Shown piece after piece: positions 17,172 to 25,107 of a DNA stretch of 64,000 nt; position 1 is the stretch's first letter, and every line of letters begins with the position of its first letter. The position numbers were made by a program, and so were the translations under genes. The notes below the pieces were generated by a model that was given only the letters and a program-made list of their open reading frames with translations, ran no database searches and was not told the DNA's origin. This DNA is from Actinomadura sp. DC4 (GTDB taxonomy: Bacteria > Actinomycetota > Actinomycetes > Streptosporangiales > Streptosporangiaceae), in NCBI RefSeq assembly GCF_030406325.1, contig NZ_JAUEQY010000018.1:124001-188000 (forward strand). The letters run 5' to 3'.

Positions 17172-18474
17172 TTTTGGCGCCTTTCTCTTGCTCTTGATCC
17201 GTGAGGGAAGCCGGGGCGTCGGGCGCCGCCGGTGTCCCGCGCAGCTCCGACCACTCGGGCCGCAGCCCGGGGACGACGGTGGCGACCAGGTAGCAGGCGC
17301 CGACGATGATCATGGCGCCGGTCAGCCCCGACACCGCGATGGCCGCCGCGGCGAACAGGCCGCCGAAGGGGATGCCGGCCCAGGCCAGCCCGTTGGTGAG
17401 CGTCCGTACCCGGCCGAGCAGCCGCGTCGGGATGCGGTCGAAGCTGACGGCGGCGAGGATCGGGTTGACGAACCCCGAGCCGAGACCGCCGACGGCGAAG
17501 ACCGCCAGCACGACCCACAGCGGGATGCTGAGGGCCAGGGCCGCGAAGCGCGGGACCCCGCCGATCACGAAGCCGACGAGGTAGACGGCGTGGCGGGGCA
17601 GCCGGCTGCCGAACGTCGCGGCGGCGAGCGAGGCCACGATCGAGGTGGCCGCGAAGACGCTGACCACCAGGCCGACCGTCTCGGCTCCGTATCCCGCGTG
17701 CCGGGCCCACGACGGCAGCAGCACCGACATGAACGCCTGGTCGAGCAGGTTGGTCACGACCAGCATCCCGGCGATGGCGCACAGCAGGCCGTCCCCGCGG
17801 AGGAACGCGGCGCCCTGCCGGAGCTGGGCGAAGTACCCGGTCACCTCCGTGGTGGAGGGCTCGACGGGCTCGGGTTCCGGGTCGGAGAGCGTGGTCGCCA
17901 CGACCAGCGCGGCCGCCCCGAACAGAGCCGCGGAGAGCCACAGCGCCTGGGCGCCGCCGAACATGGCCACCAGGAACCCGGCGCCGGTCGGCCCGGCCAC
18001 CGTCGCGGTGCGTTCGATCGTCGTGACCAGCCCGGTGCCGCGCTCGATGGGCGCGCGGGCCGCCCGCGTGACCGAGGGGATGAAGACCGCCTTGGCGGTG
18101 ATCGCCGGCCCGTCGGCGGTGCCCGTCAGCGCCATGAGCGCCATCAGCACCCACAGGTGCAGCGCGCCGGCCTCGTACAGCAGGGGCGCGGTCACCATGG
18201 CGGCCATCGAGACCAGGTCGCCGGCGATGGCGATGCGGCGGGGGCCGATCCGGTCGATGAGCGGCCCGGCGAGCGCCTGCGAGATGACGTACGGGGTGAT
18301 CTGGCAGAAGGCGATGAGACCGGTCTTGGCCGCGCTCCCGGTCGTCGTGAGCACGAACCACGGCACCGCGATGGACAACAGGCGGTTCGCCGAGAGGGCG
18401 GCGAAGTCCGCGCCGAGCAGCCCGTACAGGCCGCGCAACGAGCGTGGTCGATCCGTGCCGTCACCGTGGTCCAT
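17155..18474 (-). CDS. MFS family transporter, probable peptide exporter
   Basis: 439 residues with about twelve hydrophobic segments, in the MFS family with a break near the middle. It starts LRGLYGLLGADFAALSANRLLSIAVPWFVL. The conserved loop after TM2 contains AGPLIDRIGPRR, matching the MFS GxxxDRxGRR signature. A likely role is efflux of the peptide made by the neighbouring NRPS genes. The start at 18474 follows GAGGAGG. It is divergent from mbtH with about 190 bp between them that should hold both promoters. Confidence 0.85.
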   Translation of the reverse strand: MDHGDGTDRPRSLRGLYGLLGADFAALSANRLLSIAVPWFVLTTTGSAAKTGLIAFCQITPYVISQALAGPLIDRIGPRRIAIAGDLVSMAAMVTAPLLYEAGALHLWVLMALMALTGTADGPAITAKAVFIPSVTRAARAPIERGTGLVTTIERTATVAGPTGAGFLVAMFGGAQALWLSAALFGAAALVVATTLSDPEPEPVEPSTTEVTGYFAQLRQGAAFLRGDGLLCAIAGMLVVTNLLDQAFMSVLLPSWARHAGYGAETVGLVVSVFAATSIVASLAAATFGSRLPRHAVYLVGFVIGGVPRFAALALSIPLWVVLAVFAVGGLGSGFVNPILAAVSFDRIPTRLLGRVRTLTNGLAWAGIPFGGLFAAAAIAVSGLTGAMIIVGACYLVATVVPGLRPEWSELRGTPAAPDAPASLTDQEQEKGAKNVRVA

Positions 18475-18667
18475 AGGATTCCTCCTCAGGTCATGCGCTC
18501 AAGGGCTGAGAAGAACGCTGCCCGGCGTGGCGGCCCCTCGGTAGGGAAGGAACCGCACGGGTCGGCCGCCGCTGTTGCTGCGCGTTTGTCTCTGCCGCGG
18601 TCCCGGGCCCGGCGGGCACGCTTGCCAGACCGCCACCTCCGGCGGCCAGCGCAGAAGGGAACCGCCG

Positions 18668-18883
18668 ATGACCGACTCCGTCGAAGAGGGCGTCCACCGC
18701 GTCGTGCGCAACGACGACGACCAGTACTCGACCTGGCCGGCGGACCAGGAGCCACCGCCCGGCTGGCACGCCGAGGGCACCGAGGGCTCGCACCTCGAAT
18801 GCCTCGACCACATCGGGGTGGTGTGGACCGACATGCGGCCCGCCGGCCTGCGCCGCGACATGAGCCGAACGATCCTGCGATAA
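18668..18883 (+). CDS. MbtH-like NRPS accessory protein
   Basis: 71 residues. MbtH hallmarks are present: YSTWPADQEPPPGW with the conserved Trp and Pro residues, the following H-L-E-C-L-D-H-I segment, and VWTDMRP. MbtH proteins bind NRPS adenylation domains and are needed for their solubility or activity. The A domains at either end of this window are possible partners. AGAAGGGA at 18652-18659 fixes the ATG at 18668, although the open frame extends further upstream. The stop is 3 bp before sbnB. Confidence 0.95.
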   Translation: MTDSVEEGVHRVVRNDDDQYSTWPADQEPPPGWHAEGTEGSHLECLDHIGVVWTDMRPAGLRRDMSRTILR

Positions 18884-18886
18884 GCC

Positions 18887-19876
18887 ATGCTGATACTCGG
18901 AAACGCTGACGTCCGGCGACTGCTCGACGGCCAGCACACGCAGATAGTCGCCGCGGTACGCCACGCGTACCTGGAGCACGCACGCGGCGAGACGACCGTG
19001 CCGGAATCGGTGTTCCTGCGCTTCCCGCACAACGCCCGCGACCGCATCATCACCCTCCCGGCCTACCTCGGCGGCGACGAACCGGTCGTCGGGGTGAAGT
19101 GGATCGCCTCGTTCCCCGGGAACGTGGCGGCCGGCAGGGAACGCGCGTCGGCCGTGATCGTCCTGAACTCGCCGGCCACCGGTCAGCCGCTGTGCATGAT
19201 GGAGGGCTCGGTGGTCTCCTCCCGGCGTACGGCCGCGAGCGCCGCCCTCGCGTCGGCGACCCTGCCGGGCGCCGAGCCCGTCGAGGGGGTCTCGGTGATC
19301 GGGTGCGGCGTCATCAACGCCGAGATCCTGAGATTTCTCAGGGCCGTGCATCCGGAGCTGCGCAGGGTCACCATCTTCGACCTCGACGCGGAGCGGGCGC
19401 AGGCGTTCGCACGGCGCTGCGCGGCGGAGCTGAAGGTGACGGCGTCGGTGGTGGCGGACGCGGACGAGGCACTCGCCGCACACCCGCTGGTCAGTCTCGC
19501 GACGACGGCCGCCACCCCGCACATCGACCTGCACGCCTGCCGTCCCGGGACGCTGGTCCTGCACGTCTCACTGCGGGACGTCACGATCGGCGGGGTGCTG
19601 GACGCGGTGAACATCGTCGACGACCGCGACCACGTCCTGCGCGCCGCGACCTCGGTGCACCTGGCCGAGCAGCACGTCGGCCACCGCGGGTTCATCCAGG
19701 CCACCATCGGGGACCTGCTGCAGAAGGGCCCGACGCATCCGCGCGACGCGCAGCGCGTGACACTGTTCTCCCCGTTCGGGCTGGGGGTGCTCGATCTCGC
19801 GGTCGCGGACATGGTGCTGCGCACCGCCCGCGAACAGGGACTCGGCGTGGACCTGCCGGACTTCCTGCCCGCATGA
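18887..19876 (+). CDS. sbnB: SbnB-type N-(2-amino-2-carboxyethyl)-L-glutamate dehydrogenase
   Basis: 329 residues of the ornithine cyclodeaminase/mu-crystallin family. KWIASFPGN near residue 70 and the nucleotide-binding segment VSVIGCGVINAEILR near 135-150 are visible. SbnB oxidatively splits the SbnA product into L-2,3-diaminopropionate and 2-oxoglutarate using NAD. The pairing with SbnA and MbtH in an NRPS cluster supports this over ornithine cyclodeaminase. It follows mbtH by 3 bp. The released 2-oxoglutarate could feed the glutamate-synthase-like enzyme at 13711. Confidence 0.9.
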   Translation: MLILGNADVRRLLDGQHTQIVAAVRHAYLEHARGETTVPESVFLRFPHNARDRIITLPAYLGGDEPVVGVKWIASFPGNVAAGRERASAVIVLNSPATGQPLCMMEGSVVSSRRTAASAALASATLPGAEPVEGVSVIGCGVINAEILRFLRAVHPELRRVTIFDLDAERAQAFARRCAAELKVTASVVADADEALAAHPLVSLATTAATPHIDLHACRPGTLVLHVSLRDVTIGGVLDAVNIVDDRDHVLRAATSVHLAEQHVGHRGFIQATIGDLLQKGPTHPRDAQRVTLFSPFGLGVLDLAVADMVLRTAREQGLGVDLPDFLPA

Positions 19877-19900
19877 ACGCGGGCCGCCCGGGTGCGCGAA

Positions 19901-19918
19901 GGGCCGCCCGGGCGGCCC
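19901..19918. terminator. Palindromic terminator between convergent genes
   Basis: The 18-base perfect palindrome GGGCCGCCCGGGCGGCCC lies between the sbnB stop and the stop of the minus-strand regulator at 19936. It can act in both directions. Confidence 0.65.
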
Positions 19919-19935
19919 GCCAGCCGGGGGAGTGT

Positions 19936-20559
19936 CTAGACCAGGCCTTTGCGGACCGCGCGCGCCACGGCGTGGGCGCGGTTGCGGACCTGCAGGCGGG
20001 CGGTCAGGTCGTAGATGACGTTCTTGACCGTGTGCTCCGAGCAGCAGAGCACCTCGGCGATGTCGGCGTTCCCGAGGCCGTCGGCCATCAGCGCGAGCAC
20101 CGCGCTCTGCCGGACCGTCAGCGACGGTGCCGGGCCGGCCGGGCGCGGGCGTGCCGGCGCCGGAGACGGTGTGCCGAGCAGCCGGACCAGCACCTCGTGG
20201 GGCATGCGGCCGTCGCCGTCGTGCGCCGACCGTACCGCCGCGCCGAGCTGCGCCGACGTCGCGTCGGCGGCGCGCAGCATGGTGCGGACGCCCGCGCGTA
20301 CGGCCCGCCGTACGCCGGGCGGGGAGAACGTGTCGGCGACGAGCAGCAGCGACCGCTCGCCGGACAGGCAGGTCACCGGCGACGCCTCCAGCGCCTCGTC
20401 CACCGTGGCGGCCGCGGCGATGACGACCGTGTCCGCGGACCCGTCGGGCTCGGCGGCCAGCGCGAAGCCGCACGGCCGGAGCAGCGAGAGCACCCGGGTC
20501 TGCGCCGCCGCGTCGCTGGCGTTGACGTGCACGCGGGGGCGCGCGGCCGCCCCGTTCAC
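19936..20559 (-). CDS. NarL/LuxR-type regulator with atypical receiver-like domain (copy B)
   Basis: 207 residues. The C-terminal LuxR helix-turn-helix is clear (LTVRQSAVLALMADGLGNADIAEVLCCSEHTVKNV). The N-terminal half has the length of a receiver domain, but I do not see a clear phosphoacceptor Asp in the usual hydrophobic-D-hydrophobic context, so it may act without phosphorylation. It overlaps the related gene upstream (20556-21167) by 4 bp and no kinase is adjacent. Divergent from the LanM gene, the pair is a likely pathway-specific control for the lanthipeptide locus. Confidence 0.85.
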   Translation of the reverse strand: MNGAAARPRVHVNASDAAAQTRVLSLLRPCGFALAAEPDGSADTVVIAAAATVDEALEASPVTCLSGERSLLLVADTFSPPGVRRAVRAGVRTMLRAADATSAQLGAAVRSAHDGDGRMPHEVLVRLLGTPSPAPARPRPAGPAPSLTVRQSAVLALMADGLGNADIAEVLCCSEHTVKNVIYDLTARLQVRNRAHAVARAVRKGLV

Positions 20560-21167
20560 AGCAGTCCCGTCCGGAGCGCGTACGCCACGGCGTGCGCGCG
20601 GTTGCGCAGCCGGAAGCGGTGCGTGATGTCGTGCACCACGCCGACGACCGTACGCGCCGAGTAGCAGAGCTCGCGTGCGATCTCATCGGTCTCGCGGCCG
20701 TCCGCGATGAGCGCGAGAACGGCGTGCTCACGTTTGCTCAGGCCCGCGCCCGGCCACTGGCTCCGGGAGGCCGGGCCCTCCTCATGGTCGAGCAGCAGGC
20801 TGAGCATGTCCGGCGGAACGGTGCAGTCGCCGCACGCCGCGGCGGACACCGCGCGTCCCAGCCGCTCCGCGTCGGCCTCGCAGCGGCGTACGAGCCCACG
20901 CGCGCCCGTCGCGATCGCGTGCAGCGCCTCGGCGGGGGTGAAGTCCGTGGCGATCAGCACCACCTCGGGCCGGTCGGCCAGGCCCCGCTGCGCGTGCAGC
21001 AGGTCGAAGACCTGATCCCCGATCCCGTCGACGACGACGACCGAGACCTCGGCCGCCTCCTGCGGCGGCACGACGACGACGTCGGGGCTGCCGAGCAACG
21101 CGCTCGTCGCACCCGCCTGAAGCATGGGATCCAGCGCGACGACGCTGACCCGCACCGGGTCACCCAT
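20556..21167 (-). CDS. NarL/LuxR-type regulator with atypical receiver-like domain (copy A)
   Basis: 203 residues from ATG 21167, chosen because GAGGAGG sits just before it although the frame is open further upstream. LuxR helix-turn-helix at the C-terminus: LSKREHAVLALIADGRETDEIARELCYSARTVVGVVHDI. Its final segment RLRNRAHAVAYALRTGLL closely parallels copy B (QVRNRAHAVARAVRKGLV), so the two arose by duplication. The receiver-like half contains VVVVDGIG near the position of the phosphoacceptor, but the classical acidic pocket is not evident. It probably acts as heterodimer or cascade partner of copy B. Confidence 0.85.
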   Translation of the reverse strand: MGDPVRVSVVALDPMLQAGATSALLGSPDVVVVPPQEAAEVSVVVVDGIGDQVFDLLHAQRGLADRPEVVLIATDFTPAEALHAIATGARGLVRRCEADAERLGRAVSAAACGDCTVPPDMLSLLLDHEEGPASRSQWPGAGLSKREHAVLALIADGRETDEIARELCYSARTVVGVVHDITHRFRLRNRAHAVAYALRTGLL

Positions 21168-21350
21168 CGGACCTCCTCGGCCGTACATGAAAACCTTTCG
21201 GTACTTAACATGCGCCATGAGGGGGCCCGTCCGAATGGGGTCCGATCCCCCAGATTCTCCGCGCGGCCCCCACCCGGCCGCATACCAGCGCGTTGTCCCA
21301 GCGTGCGCCGTGGTGATCGCCGCGCCGTGACACCCCAGGCCACCGGCCGA

Positions 21351-21410
21351 CTACCCACCGCGTACGGGGGACTGGGTAGGCGCGGGAGAAACTTGGGTGC
21401 CGTCTACCCA
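21351..21410. promoter_or_regulatory. Threefold CTACCCA/TGGGTAG motif, putative LuxR-type operator
   Basis: The heptamer CTACCCA occurs at 21351-21357 and 21404-21410, and its exact inverse TGGGTAG at 21373-21379, all just upstream of the LanM start and in the divergent region with the twin LuxR genes. The first two form an inverted repeat with a 15-bp spacer. Such spacing suits a dimeric regulator. This is inference; only the repeats themselves are seen. Confidence 0.4.
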
Positions 21411-21445
21411 TTCCCGCGAACCGGGGCTGTGGCAACTTCACTGGT

Positions 21446-24400
21446 ATGACGCAACCGGCGAGACAAGGCGAGCGCACCGCCGCTCGGCTGCCCGGCCCCG
21501 ACTGGTGGGTACGGGCGCTGGCGCGGCATGAGCGGCCGGACACCGCGGCACCGGACGCCGGCCTCGCCCGCCCGGCCTGGTGCGACTTCGCCGAGCAGGC
21601 GGTCGCGGCGGCCCTGCCGCCCGAGAAGCTGCCGGACACGGACGCGTGGGACGAGGCGTTCGCCGTCCCGTTCCGGCCCTTCCTCGCCCTGGTGCGCGAC
21701 CGGCTCACCACCGCCGCCGGGCCTCTCACCCCGGACGCCGTCGACGTCCCGGCCATGACGCAGGCGTTCACCGACATACTCGGCCGCGACCTCGCCGGGA
21801 TCGCCCTGCGCACCCTGATGGCGGAGCTGAGCGCGGCCCGCGCGGACGGACGGCTGAGCGGGGCCGACGACCGGGAGCGGTTCGCGGACTTCCTGCGCGG
21901 CCGGTGCACCTCCGCCGGGCTGGCCGCGCTCTTCGCGGAGTACCCGGTGCTGGCCCGGATGCTGGCCACCGCCGCGATGTCGGCCGCAGAGGCGGGCGCC
22001 GAGCTGCTGGCCCGCCTCACCGCCGACCGCGCGGCCCTGGTCGAGACCCTCCTCGAGGGCGTCGACCCGGGGCCGGTCACCGCGATCGAGCCCGGACTCG
22101 GCGACACGCACCAGCAGGGCCGATCGGTCGGCCTCGTCCGCTTCGCCGACGGCCGCACCGTGGTCTACAAGCCGCGCAGCCTCGCCGCGCACGAGCGGTT
22201 CGGCGCGATCGTCGGCTGGTTCAACCAGCGGCTCTTCGACTGCGAGCTGCGCACCGCCCGTACGCTCGCCCGGCCGGGGTACGGCTGGGTGGAGTTCGTC
22301 GAGGCGCTGCCGCTGCGGAGCCCCGAGGACGCGCGGCGCTTCTACCGGCGCGCCGGCGCGCTGCTCGCCGTCCTGCACGTCCTGCACGCGACCGACATGC
22401 ACTGCGAGAACCTCATCGCCTCCGGCGACCAGCCGGTGCTGATCGACGTCGAGACCGTCCTCCACCCCGACCTGCCCCGGCCGGACACGGTGACCATCGC
22501 CGACCCGGCCGCCCACGCGCTGGCCGTCTCGGTGCAGCGCACCGCGCTCCTGCCGTACGTCACCGTCGGGGAGAACGGCCTGCTCGACCAGTCGGGCATG
22601 GGCGGCGACCCGGGGACGACCTGCCCCGAGAGCGCCCTGGACTGGGAACCGCCGGCCAGCGCCGCGTCGCGCCTCGTCCGGCGGCCGGTGCCCTACGTCG
22701 GCGCCCGCAATCGCCCCGGCCTCGACGGGCGGCTCCTGGAGCCGGCCGACTACCAGTTCGAGGTGCTGGAGGGCTTCCGGCGCGGGTACGACGCGGCCGT
22801 ACGGAACCGGGCGGAGCTCGTCCGGTTCCTCGAGGCCCTCTCCGAGGTCCAGACCCGCGTCGTCGTACGGCCGAGCCGGGGTTACGAGCACCTGATGGAC
22901 GAGTCCACCGCCCCCGGCCTGCTGCGGGACGCACTCGACCGGGACGAGGCACTGGACCTGCTCGACGACGCGTCGCGCCGCCACCACCTGTGGCAGCGGC
23001 TGGCGCCGCACGAGCGCACCGCGCTGTGGGCCGGCGACATCCCGCTGATCAGCGGCCGGCCGGCCACCCGTGACCTGTGGACCTGCACCGGAGCGCACCT
23101 GCCCGGGCTGCTGGAGCGCTCCGGCCTGGAGTGCGCGCTGGAGAAGCTCGCGGCGATGGGGGAGATCGACCGGGGCGAGCAGGAGTGGCTGATCCGCGCC
23201 AGCCTGGCCGCCCGCCGGCCGGTCGAGGGCCACCGCAGCACCCGCCCGGGCACCGGGAGGAGCCGGGCGAACGCCGACCCCGGCCGGCTGCTGGCCACCG
23301 CGGCCGGGCTGGCCGACGAGATCGTCGCGCGCAGCGAGACCCTGCGCGAGGAGGACGACGGGGACCGGATCAACTGGCTCGGCCTGCAGCTCGTCGACGA
23401 GGAGCGCTGGATGGTGCTCCCGATGGGCGCCAGCCTGGGCGACGGCTACCTCGGGGTGGCGCTGTTCCTCGCCCAGCTCACGCAGCTCACCGGCATCTCC
23501 CGGTACGGCGAGGCGGCGCGGCGGGCGCTGGGCCCGGTCCCGGAGCTGCTGGAGACCCTCGCCGGCCGGCCCGACCTGCTCGGCGCGATCGGCTGCGGCA
23601 GCGGCGCGGGGCTCGGCGGGATGAGCTACGCGCTGGCCCGCCTGGCCACTCTGCTCGGCGACCGCGAGCTCCGCGACTGGGCCGAGACGAGCGTCGGACT
23701 GACCGCCCGCGCCGTCGAGGTGAACGGGCCGGCCGGGCCGCACGGCTGGATGTACGGCACCGCCGGATGCCTGGCCGCCATGACCGCCGTGCACCGCGAG
23801 ATCGGCTCCCGGGCCGCCGGGAGCCTCGCCGTCGTGTGCGCCGACCTCCTCGCGGACCTCATCGAGCGCGCCGAGCGGCGCGGAGAGCCCGTTGAGGACC
23901 TGCCCGGCTTCGCCGCCGGCGCCGCCGGGATGGGCTGGGCGCTCCACCGGTTCGCCGCGGACGCGCCGGAGTCACGCCACTTCGAGGCGGCCGGCCGCGC
24001 GCTGCGGCGGGCCGCCGGTGAGACCGACTTCGGAGACGGCTGGTGCTGCGGCACCGCGGGCCGGCTCATCGCCCGCGCCTGCCTGACCGGCGAGGGCGAG
24101 GCGGCCGAGACCGAGACCGAGATCGCCCTGCGCGCGCTGGCCGAGCGGCCGGTGCTCGGCGACCTCAGCCTCTGCCACGGCGAACTCGGCATCGCCGACG
24201 CCGCCCTCGTCCTGACCGCCATCGACCCCGGCCGGGCCTGGCGCCGCCGCGCCGAACTCATTCTCGACGCGGTCCAGCGGCACGGCCCCACCTGCGCGAC
24301 GCCCGGCGGAATCGTAACCCCCGGATTGTTGCATGGCCTCGCAGGCATCGGGTACGGGCTGCTGCGAATCGGGTTCGCCCCTACCATTCCGTCCCTGTTG

Positions 24401-24499
24401 CTCCTCGAACCCACTCCGCCGACCAGCACTCCGATCTCCGGCCGGCGCCCCGCGGCGCCCGGCCGGCGAGAGAGCACCACCTTCACGACCGCAGGATGA
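21446..24499 (+). CDS. lanM: Class II lanthipeptide synthetase LanM
   Basis: 1017 residues, the usual LanM size. The N-terminal dehydratase domain (about 150-600) has VVYKPRSLAAHERF, DMHCENLIA and VLIDVETV, the kinase-like Lys, HxxN and DxE elements that phosphorylate Ser/Thr. The C-terminal cyclase domain (about 650-990) has GDGYLGVALFLAQL, the zinc-ligand motif GWCCGTAG near 867 and CHGELG near 911. It should dehydrate Ser/Thr and close (methyl)lanthionine rings in the candidate precursor right after it. No Shine-Dalgarno sequence is obvious before ATG 21446. No LanT with a C39 peptidase is in the window. Confidence 0.95.
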   Translation: MTQPARQGERTAARLPGPDWWVRALARHERPDTAAPDAGLARPAWCDFAEQAVAAALPPEKLPDTDAWDEAFAVPFRPFLALVRDRLTTAAGPLTPDAVDVPAMTQAFTDILGRDLAGIALRTLMAELSAARADGRLSGADDRERFADFLRGRCTSAGLAALFAEYPVLARMLATAAMSAAEAGAELLARLTADRAALVETLLEGVDPGPVTAIEPGLGDTHQQGRSVGLVRFADGRTVVYKPRSLAAHERFGAIVGWFNQRLFDCELRTARTLARPGYGWVEFVEALPLRSPEDARRFYRRAGALLAVLHVLHATDMHCENLIASGDQPVLIDVETVLHPDLPRPDTVTIADPAAHALAVSVQRTALLPYVTVGENGLLDQSGMGGDPGTTCPESALDWEPPASAASRLVRRPVPYVGARNRPGLDGRLLEPADYQFEVLEGFRRGYDAAVRNRAELVRFLEALSEVQTRVVVRPSRGYEHLMDESTAPGLLRDALDRDEALDLLDDASRRHHLWQRLAPHERTALWAGDIPLISGRPATRDLWTCTGAHLPGLLERSGLECALEKLAAMGEIDRGEQEWLIRASLAARRPVEGHRSTRPGTGRSRANADPGRLLATAAGLADEIVARSETLREEDDGDRINWLGLQLVDEERWMVLPMGASLGDGYLGVALFLAQLTQLTGISRYGEAARRALGPVPELLETLAGRPDLLGAIGCGSGAGLGGMSYALARLATLLGDRELRDWAETSVGLTARAVEVNGPAGPHGWMYGTAGCLAAMTAVHREIGSRAAGSLAVVCADLLADLIERAERRGEPVEDLPGFAAGAAGMGWALHRFAADAPESRHFEAAGRALRRAAGETDFGDGWCCGTAGRLIARACLTGEGEAAETETEIALRALAERPVLGDLSLCHGELGIADAALVLTAIDPGRAWRRRAELILDAVQRHGPTCATPGGIVTPGLLHGLAGIGYGLLRIGFAPTIPSLLLLEPTPPTSTPISGRRPAAPGRRESTTFTTAG

Positions 24500-24525
24500 A
24501 CGCACCCCGAGGAAAGGCTGAGAAA

Positions 24526-24771
24526 GTGACGATCAAGTCCGAAACCCAGACCGACCCCCGCGACGGCGCACAGGAATCCACCCCCGAGAACACTCCCCGG
24601 CTGCGTCGGCCCGCAGGGCAGTTCGGCCTGCGGATGGCGGTGCTCGCCGGCGTCATCGTGGCGAGTGGCGGGACGACGACCGGCCTGGGCAGCGCGGTGA
24701 ACACCGTCGCCGGTCCGGCGGACACCACCTGCTGCGGCGGCAGCAACTCGTCCATCAGCAGAACGGTTTGA
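24526..24771 (+). CDS. Candidate class II lanthipeptide precursor (LanA)
   Basis: 81 residues if it starts at GTG 24526, which has AGGAAAGG seven bases before it. ATG 24496, overlapping the lanM stop, gives 91 but has a weak ribosome site. The first 36 residues are polar, with several Asp/Glu (SETQTDPRDGAQESTPENTP). Next come a hydrophobic stretch (MAVLAGVIVAS) and a Gly-Gly at 48-49. The last 32 residues are rich in Thr, Ser and Gly and contain the only two cysteines, adjacent at 69-70 (TTCCGGSNSS), and end ISRTV. A GG-type cleavage would release a 32-residue core with seven Ser/Thr upstream of the cysteines. No database family is recognised. The call rests on position behind lanM and composition. 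Confidence 0.7.
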   Translation: MTIKSETQTDPRDGAQESTPENTPRLRRPAGQFGLRMAVLAGVIVASGGTTTGLGSAVNTVAGPADTTCCGGSNSSISRTV

Positions 24772-25107
24772 CCCCGCCGCCGGACGCCGATGGGCATCGA
24801 CGGTCCGGTGGCCGAGGATGAGCGGCGTGGCGTGGCACCTGGTTTCTCCGCACAACCGGGTGCCGCCCGCCCTTTCCACTCTCGTATCCGTCTTCGCGGA
24901 GCCGTTTTCGCGGCGACCCTGTACGCACTTGCGGCGCGACATCCCGCGTCACCGTCTAAACCCTTACTCCGGTCGCGCGTCCGTCCGATGGATAAAGGCC
25001 GTCGAATCAGGATCCCAGACGCTAACTCGGCGATTGAGCGCGTGCGGCCGAGAATTGCGGAAGCCGGGCCGTAGACGAATTTGACGTGGCTTACTAACTT
25101 AAAGATC
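24772..25107. other. Intergenic region between lanthipeptide precursor and LAL regulator
   Basis: About 335 bp, less GC-biased than its surroundings towards the right end. I see no convincing small gene or strong hairpin. It must carry the promoter of the regulator at 25108. TTGACG occurs at 25081-25086, without a well-spaced -10 partner that I can defend. Confidence 0.5.

Noticed and set aside
21404-23947. An 847-codon minus-strand frame across lanM
   Set aside because: Antisense shadow of the LanM gene, without recognisable motifs; lanM motifs on the plus strand are unambiguous.
24496-24771. ATG 24496 as the precursor start
   Set aside because: It overlaps the lanM stop but has a poor ribosome site, while GTG 24526 has AGGAAAGG at ideal spacing. 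Kept only as an alternative.
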